Source: Larix sibirica
Taxonomy: Eukaryota; Streptophyta; Pinopsida; Pinales; Pinaceae
Assembly (NCBI GenBank): GCA_004151065.3
Contig: NWUY0300103660.1
Location: 1-14,118 of the forward strand
Direction of reading: 5' to 3'
DNA: 14,118 nt
A program made the position numbers and the translations under genes. Shown here piece by piece: positions 8,187-14,118 of the stretch. The notes beneath the pieces were generated by a model. It was not told the DNA's origin, made no database searches, and saw only the letters and a program-made list of their open reading frames with translations. How positions within the stretch are numbered: position 1 is the first letter of the stretch; each line of letters opens with the position of its first letter.

Positions 8187-8423
8187 AGAATACACAAATA
8201 TATTCTCTCATTCTAGTTCTTGTAATTAATTATTGGTTGTTGTGTTTTCAATTAAGAGCAGATTTTTCATGGCCCGTGGGAGTTGTGGTCTCCATAGTAT
8301 GGAAGTCATCTTTAGCATATGCATTTAGGTGTAATGATCAATAATATGCTTTTTGTAGGGTTGGCGTTTTTATTACCAATGAGGACAAATAGGAAAACAA
8401 AATATTCTAGAAAATAGTGTTCA
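8187..8423. other. AT-rich spacer, nothing recognised
   Basis: This is the original flank of the SINE insertion. I see no reading frame, promoter or repeat that I can support. Confidence 0.4.
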
Positions 8424-8514
8424 TGTGAGTGTGAAGCATCTTTACCTAATGATATGTGGATGTTGCAGCGTGTGAGTGTGAAGCGTCTTTACCTAATGAT
8501 ATGTGGATGTTGCA
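8424..8514 (+). repeat. 47-bp-period tandem duplication
   Basis: A 44-base unit, TGTGAGTGTGAAGC[A/G]TCTT... through GATGTTGCA, occurs at 8424-8467 and 8471-8514 with one base difference (A at 8438, G at 8485). The near-identity points to a recent local duplication. There is no coding content. Confidence 0.9.
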
Positions 8515-8526
8515 TGCTGCAACATC
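8506..8526. repeat. Perfect 9-bp palindrome at the end of the tandem duplication
   Basis: GATGTTGCA (8506-8514) and TGCAACATC (8518-8526) are exact reverse complements around a TGC loop. The left arm is the end of the second tandem unit; the first unit (8459-8467) has the left arm but is not followed by the right arm. Confidence 0.8.
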
Positions 8527-8835
8527 ATTGCTCCTGCGAACTCCTTTGCATTATGCAGTGGCATGGCAGGACCCACAATGTGTAAAAACTAACATAATTC
8601 ATAGCTGCATTGACTTGCAATTATCATAAAAAGAATCTTATGTGCAATAATCTAACGCATGAAACAATTTCGATGTTGAGAATCTTTCTATTTGATATGG
8701 TGTCACTCACATGAAACAATTCAAGGATAAGAATTCCTATTCAATATTTAGTGGCATGAATCTTAGTTAGGGTCCAATTTCTACTACGCCCTCCTTTTAA
8801 ATGAAATGTTTTCTAGGAGATGAAATAAAATATCG
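8527..8835. other. Non-coding stretch with a weak internal repeat
   Basis: CATGAAACAATT occurs at about 8658-8669 and 8711-8722, each followed by similar AT-rich sequence (GAGAATC...TATTTGATATGG versus AAGAATTCC...CAATATTTAGTGG). This suggests an old tandem duplication of about 53 bases. No gene is seen. Confidence 0.45.
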
Positions 8836-9181
8836 TGCACAATATTTTCTTTATATGTCATTGTTAAAATCAGTAGTAATTACTGGTTCGCCATGCTCTA
8901 TGGCATAATTTCTTATTTCTTTCAATAGAGCGTAAGTTAGATAAATAATGGTGTACATTTCGAATGGCAGTTTCTGTTTTAATAGAGTTTATTTCTTTGT
9001 TTGTGTTAGCTAAAATGCAACATGTCCCCTTTGTATTGATAGTTTGGTTGGGGGAGGTTAAAGTTTGGAAGACCATGTCAATAATTTGTTTTGGGAGTGA
9101 TAGCTAGGGTGTGTCCTCTTGTAGCCAAATGCATTTTTTTTTATGAAAAAAAAACATAACTGTATCATGGATTTTTAGTAA
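8836..9181. repeat. Diverged direct repeat, copy 2 (matches 7105-7547)
   Basis: It shares TTATATGTCA...AGTAATTA (8851-8882), TCGCCATGCTCTATGG (8888-8903), AATTTCTTAT (8906-8915), AAAATGCAAC and TTTGTATTGATAG (about 9011-9042) and GGGTGTGTCCTCTTGTAGCC (9107-9126) with copy 1, in the same order and orientation. It lacks the 134 bases seen in copy 1 at 7151-7289 and has about 30 extra bases near 8950-9000. The start-to-start distance is about 1.7 kb. It may be the partner LTR of a decayed non-autonomous element or a second independent copy. Confidence 0.7.
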
Positions 9182-10260
9182 GAAACTATGGCCTTTTTAT
9201 CATTGTCAATTTTGTAGTTTCTTTTGACAAGCATGAACTAAATATCAAAGGAAGCTAGAAATTGATATGATTAATGCATGTTTAGGGTCTTTGAGCAAGC
9301 TAGGCTAAGGGGGGACATGAGACTATATGATTCTCATGAGTTCAAAGATGAGTTCAAGCTGAGCATCTTAGTAGCAACTAGCTTGGATATCAATGGCCTT
9401 TTCTCTAAGTTGATTCAAGATATTGGATCAATGATAATTATGGGTTCAAGGTGCATACTGCCTCTGGGGCTTCGACAAGATTGTAAGCAAATGGTTGGAA
9501 TGTTTTCACAAATTAAAACTTTGCATTTTCCAAAAAAAAAAAACAATTGCTAGACACTAGAAAACCACTTCCATACTGTTGCAGGGTTGGGAAGTGCCTA
9601 CATGATTTAGTAACAGTAACCTCTTCCTTGAAAATCATATGCTCTTGATTTGGTTCCATTGTCTAGTTGTTCTCTAAGTTAAACAAAATTCTGTATTATT
9701 TCATGCTAGAGTTATTTATATATGATGTTTACAAGTCAATTCACATCCACTATTAGAAAAGACACTATACAAATGACCAACAAAAAAATAAAAATTTCTA
9801 ATTGCTATGAAGTTGTTCATGTTTCTTTCCATTCCTATTAGTTGCATTGATTATTGAAGACTGCTTATACATATATGCTTCGATAATGTTCCTAGAGGGA
9901 ATATCCTCTTGCAAAAAAAGATATATTGTCATAACTATTGTATTTGGTAAAGGCTTTCCACCCATTGCAATCTATGACTACGGATACTGTTTGACTTTTG
10001 CGAGCTACTAGCTATGATCACATGGTGGAATGTGGCATGCCTATATGCTGCTTTCACTTGCATTGCGATTGAAGGCCATTGTATCACTGATTATTCATTG
10101 TAAAAATCAAGGTTTGTGCTTGTTTACATTTTTATTTATGATCTCATGTTTGATTCTAGTTCAAACATTTTATTCTAGTCATAATTGCTTGGTTTCTTAG
10201 ATACTTGGTGTAAGAACAATATTTGAATAGCCATTTCCATGTTTAAGTCTTCTACATAAT
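9182..10260. other. AT-rich stretch without a recognised gene
   Basis: The only ORF of note is on the plus strand at 9278-9553, 91 codons, starting MFRVFEQARLRGDMRLYDS. Its codon use looks mildly protein-like, but I recognise no motif, it ends in an A run, and nothing upstream or downstream extends it. I do not call it a gene. The rest is AT-rich spacer with short A and T runs. Confidence 0.4.
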
Positions 10261-10470
10261 GAACTAAATCCATGTGGCTATTGTTCATATGTTCATAACT
10301 AGGTAGCTATGTCTTGTTCCATGCTTGGTGGACTCTCCTTGCTATTAATCATGGGTCCTTTTTTCTGCATATTGAACTACATCTCAGTGGCTAATGGCCA
10401 TATATGTATAGCTAGGTAGATATGGCTTGTTCGATGCTATGTGGACTCTATTTGCTATTGATCATGGGTC
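10261..10470 (+). repeat. Two ungapped tandem copies of a 97-bp segment, 113-bp period
   Basis: 10261-10357 and 10374-10470 align without gaps with about 19 differences by eye (roughly 80% identical). Conserved parts include GTGGCTA, CTAGGTAG, CTTGTTC and ATCATGGGTC at the end. A 16-base spacer separates them. This is an old local duplication with no coding content. Confidence 0.8.
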
Positions 10471-10738
10471 TAGCTTGCATTGAACATGTTTTGGACTTGC
10501 TAGTCTATCATCCCTTTCTTCCTAGTGATGCATCTATGTGGTTGCTCGTATGTGCCTTTCTCCACAATTAGTTTTAAGCAAAATATCATTTTCTGCAGAT
10601 GCCCTTCTCATTATTAGTTTTGTGCAATATGCTTAAGTTGATCAATTATTAGATTTAGACAATGTTGGTTGTTGGATGACATTTTGTACTTTGGGGATTG
10701 CTTCAATAGCAAGCTACTAACTTCACTTTAGTGATAGC

Positions 10739-10815
10739 AAATTGACATCTATTGACATAGTGCATACTAATCTTGGTATTGCTATAAAATTGACATCTAT
10801 TGACATAGTGCATAC
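10739..10815 (+). repeat. 29-bp direct repeat, 48-bp period
   Basis: AAATTGACATCTATTGACAT followed by AGTGCATAC occurs identically at 10739-10767 and 10787-10815. The unit itself contains ATTGACAT twice, 10 bases apart. It is a small recent duplication. Confidence 0.9.
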
Positions 10816-13131
10816 ATAGACCAGTAATGAAAATAGCTTATGTGCTTCTTAAGCACATGTACTGGTATTTCAAATTGCATATGCTGCTCTTGATATGATA
10901 GCAATTATTTGCATTGTTTCTGTTGCAGGTACAATGACTAAAGTGCATACCTAGTAATGGACCACCAGAACCATTGATATTTCTCATTTTTTCCTGTATG
11001 GAAATCCATTTCCATTGATCGCAATTTAGCCATTGTTTTGATGGATGTGTTTGGAAATGTTAATGAGAATAGAAGGGACAAAGTTATATGACCAATCAAA
11101 ATCCTCGATTAGAGAAAATGTTTTTGCAAAAAGTGAAACAAAATTTGAACAAATTAGTCACTCATTGGCTTCTTTGCACTTGCTCCGATTGTGACCTTTC
11201 TATTATCATCTATGGGATTGCTTGTTTGATTCTTTGGATGTATTGCTACATTTTCGGTATACTTCACTTGAGATAAAGAAGGAATAATTAACTATTTTAG
11301 AAATTGCTTGGAGCGTGGATAACCGTCTACTATTAGCTCAATGCGAATATAATTGAGTTCTAAATTCTTGCATGGATTGCACCATGTAAATGTTTCTGAA
11401 ACATATTTGGCAAGGATGTCCATTTTTGCATCTTGCTCAAATGCATCTAGTGCAACTGGTTTGTGGGGTGACATATTTTCTATAAAATGATTCTCAAAAT
11501 GGTTGTCCATTTCAATTTCGGTTTGGTCATTTGAAAATAGAAAAAAATACCTGTACTTAGTATGGAGAAAAGGGTGATGAATACCACTTACTTTTCCATG
11601 ATAAGGAACCCTCATCTATATATTTTGAACCAATATTGTCCTGTCACTCAACTATAACTATGTCAAATCGAAATAATTCAAATGCTTCACGCATGTGCTC
11701 GAATAGTCAATCAATAATTAACCTACAAATGTTGTCACTTCAACAAATTCTTTCATAGCAATGTCTTCATTATTCTAATCATGTACTTGGTGATTTCCAT
11801 CGCTCGTTATTTGAGTCCATTTGTAGGTTTGCACCTTTTTTTATGTGTCCGCCTTGAGGAAAATATTAGCGCAAACTTTCTTTAACTACTACATTGGAAA
11901 TGACATGAGGGCACTAAGTGAAAAAAGAAAACATATCTCTAATAACATTCTCCAAGATGAACACTCAATTGCAAATTGGAAAGGTTACATCATCAAATCC
12001 TCATCGGTTTATAGCGAAGGCAACATAGAAAGAGGTGGTTTTGAAATACAATAGTCGTGTGAAATGTTTAATGCTAGGATATGCATATGGTATTCTGAAA
12101 CACAGAGGTCCATCTCTCTATAGTTTCAACCATATGGTCATTGTTCAAATGTCATTTATCTAATGCCATATGGTGTGAGTCCTAGACATAGTCACTACTG
12201 ACCATTGATTTTGGTACATAGGAAAAAAATCCTTGAATGTTTATATTCCGGAACCTAGACCTTGTACTTCATCCAAGACACAGATGTGTGTCAGTGCACT
12301 TTGCATTGAACCAACTACTGAATGCATTGAAATAAGAGTCATAATGTAAAATTCAAATGATCCAAGTGATTGCAAAATTCCGCATAAATTAAAAAGGAGA
12401 AAGCCTCATTTGATATAATCAAATCAAGTAACATAAAAATACATAAGACATTTGCTCTCTCTTCTAAAAGAACCTTTGATCAAATATCATTATCCATATC
12501 TTCTCGTGTCAAGAACAAAAAACCAAAAAGACTTCATCATCTAAAGCAACACATAAGAAAACAAAGTTCAATCATACATCAATGACAAAGAGACCACATA
12601 AAAGAAAAAAATGCAATTGAAACATATCTACAATTAATTGAAGACACTCCTACTCATGCATGTGAAATTTGTCATCGTTTGCAGTTCTAGAAATACATGT
12701 GTGATATTGATAACTTTGTTTTATTTAGTTTGTCATGCTTAGCAGATTGTGCGGATGCTACAATAAACAATAGTTATGAGCATATATGTAAATAATGCAA
12801 TGGTGCAATCTCCAATGGAAAGATACCTTTGTTTGCAACCCCATTGCAAATACAAAGAAATAAAAAACTAAAGTTTGTTTTATCTTTAATGCATTTAGAG
12901 GAAAGCCTATTTGCACAAAGAATGGACTTTGCATAGATAAGACAACTTGGTTACAAAAAAAATCAAATTGGTCTCATAGGGACAATCATAAATGTACCCA
13001 AAAATTTGAAGAGAATACAATTGGACTTGGAAAGAAGCCTATCAGATACAATGACAATTGCTATAGTAATAAAATGAATTATGGAATAAAGAAATGCATA
13101 CTTGTCTGGTAATGTTTGACCAAAGCATATC
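10816..13131. other. Long AT-rich stretch; two small unassigned ORFs, no recognised gene
   Basis: Nothing here can be named. A minus-strand ORF at 11292-11615 (107 codons, starting MRVPYHGKVSGIHH) and a plus-strand ORF at 11845-12054 (69 codons, starting MSALRKILAQTFFNYY) are the longest. Both have plausible amino-acid composition, but no motif I know and no supporting neighbour. They could be debris of the Helitron seen further right or of another transposon. No splice-site pair, terminator or promoter can be supported. A purine-rich, A-rich tract spans about 12470-12620. Confidence 0.4.
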
Positions 13132-14118
13132 ATGGTTTCTCTAAAAGACTTATGTGAGACTCCGTTGTACAAATCTGAAGGCATTGTCATTAATAGCGAC
13201 TGGGAGGAATTCCTTGAACAATATGAACAAAAACAACAAGATGAACTTTTAGGCCTAGAATCTCTTTATTCAGGTGGCAGTGAAGAAGATCTAGAACCAA
13301 TATTTGAAACTTTGGTGCATGGTTAAGGAGAATCTCATCTTATAGATGATGTTGATAATCATGTTATTCAAATTGCGCCTTCTGAAGGGTTCAAGACGTT
13401 GGGTATTTTTGAAGATAGGTTCTCTGAAGAGATGAACTTCCCAACTTTGTTCTGCGGCTCTAGTTGACTTGCTGATGTGATGAACCATTTCTCATACCAA
13501 CAAATAGATTAATGGGAACTATTGCATGCATCTAAATATTTCTTGACACATATTATAAATATTTTTTTCAAAGCAGTTCGAAAGCTGGTGAGGAAGGTTT
13601 TAGGTTCTGCATGGATTTCTATTCGCAAAGGAGAGCTAAAAGAAGAAAAAAAAAACTGCTAAAGATGTCAAATACCAAAATAATCTTGAAAATATATTGA
13701 AATATCCAATTGCATATCGTTCATTGCAAAGAATACCAACATCATCCAATTATTTTGAAAACATTAGGAAAAATGTATTTTCAATGAGAAGATGACTTGG
13801 GCCACCCACATTCTTTGTCACTTTTACTACTGCATAACACCTTTGTACGCCACCAACCAATACATTGCAAAAGAAAAAAGAGGAGCTTGCATTCAACAAT
13901 ACCAATGCTTGTTTAGATCAATCTATTGATTCACTTATTAGAAGCCATCCTTTCATTTGTAGTCGATACTATAGACACAGAATGTCAGCAATGTGATCAT
14001 TGATTTCAAAACATAGTGAGTTGTTTGGTGAATTAGAGGACTATTTCTTTGTTACTGAATTCCAAATAAGAGGAAATGAACATGACCATGCACTGCTTTG
14101 GATCTGAAATGCAACGAT
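13132..14118 (+). pseudogene. Helitron Rep/helicase N-terminal part, broken and cut by the window edge
   Basis: Helitrons are rolling-circle transposons whose protein joins a Rep nuclease to a PIF1-like helicase. Segments match the family in order: C-E-T-P-L-Y-K-S-E-G-I-V-I-N (13153-13194), F-E-T-L-V-H-G (13303-13323), I-A-P-S-E-G-F-K-T-L (about 13375), S-E-E-M-N-F-P-T-L-F-C-G (about 13423-13458), N-I-F-F-K-A-V-R-K-L, Y-F-E-N-I-R-K-N-V-F-S-M-R-R, L-G-P-P-T-F-F-V-T-F (about 13796-13825), and E-F-Q-I-R-G-N-E-H-D-H-A-L-L-W-I at 14057-14104. The H-D-H at 14081-14089 is the HUH metal-binding motif of the Rep nuclease. Stops at 13324, 13465 and later, plus frameshifts around A runs, disable it. The catalytic tyrosines and helicase would lie beyond the right edge. 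The frame may extend slightly upstream, and the 5' terminus of the element is not identified. Confidence 0.85.

Noticed and set aside
8187-8330. Copia LTR start, because TGTTAGAATA follows the SINE
   Set aside because: The TGTT belongs to the duplicated target site, and no matching LTR end, primer-binding site or partner LTR with the same start was found.
9278-9553. Plus-strand ORF of 91 codons
   Set aside because: It has no recognisable motif, no extension in neighbouring frames and an A-run ending; length alone is not enough in this base composition.
8424-10815. Short direct repeats considered as a CRISPR array
   Set aside because: Each set has only two units, the sets differ from each other, spacer and repeat lengths do not fit, and the surrounding elements are eukaryotic.
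12963-13488. Minus-strand ORFs at 12963-13190 and 13291-13488
   Set aside because: They are antisense to, or next to, the Helitron Rep reading on the plus strand and have no motif of their own.

Overview
The window looks like repeat-rich nuclear DNA from a land plant. The evidence is a long decayed LINE-1-like (L1) retrotransposon of the plant type, with a DUF4283/zinc-knuckle ORF1 and an ORF2 that carries an RNase H domain. There is also a tRNA-derived SINE, a decayed Helitron, and long AT-rich stretches with no intact gene. A gymnosperm or another large-genome plant is plausible, but the sequence alone cannot fix the lineage. I see no intact host gene, no bacterial-type operon, no tRNA or rRNA gene and no CRISPR array.

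Layout. Positions 1 to about 6400 are one LINE read on the minus strand, with its 5' end near 6300-6400 and its 3' end beyond the left edge. ORF1 (about 6291-4890) is followed after about 60 bases by ORF2 (4828-912), with endonuclease, reverse transcriptase, zinc-binding zf-RVT and RNase H domains in order. A further 278-codon, mostly open stretch (834-1) follows RNase H. Every part is broken by stops and frameshifts, so nothing here is expected to make a working protein.

Positions 6400-9190 are intergenic repeat debris: a weak trace of a Copia-type RNase H (about 6870-6993), then two diverged direct copies of one repeat (7105-7547 and 8836-9181). Between the copies lies a clean SINE insertion (7977-8169) with internal A and B boxes and a perfect 17-base target-site duplication. 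A 47-base tandem duplication and a 9-base palindrome sit at 8424-8526.

Positions 9190-13080 are AT-rich, with two local tandem duplications (10261-10470 and 10739-10815) and a few short ORFs I do not recognise. From 13132 to the right edge, on the plus strand, is the N-terminal part of a decayed Helitron Rep/helicase. It reaches the HUH motif (H-D-H at 14081-14089) just before the window ends.

Together these are layered transposon relics and not a functional gene system. I did not find a convincing undescribed system. The most informative leads are the open tail behind the LINE RNase H domain, the SINE with its duplicated target site, and the paired direct repeats around it.
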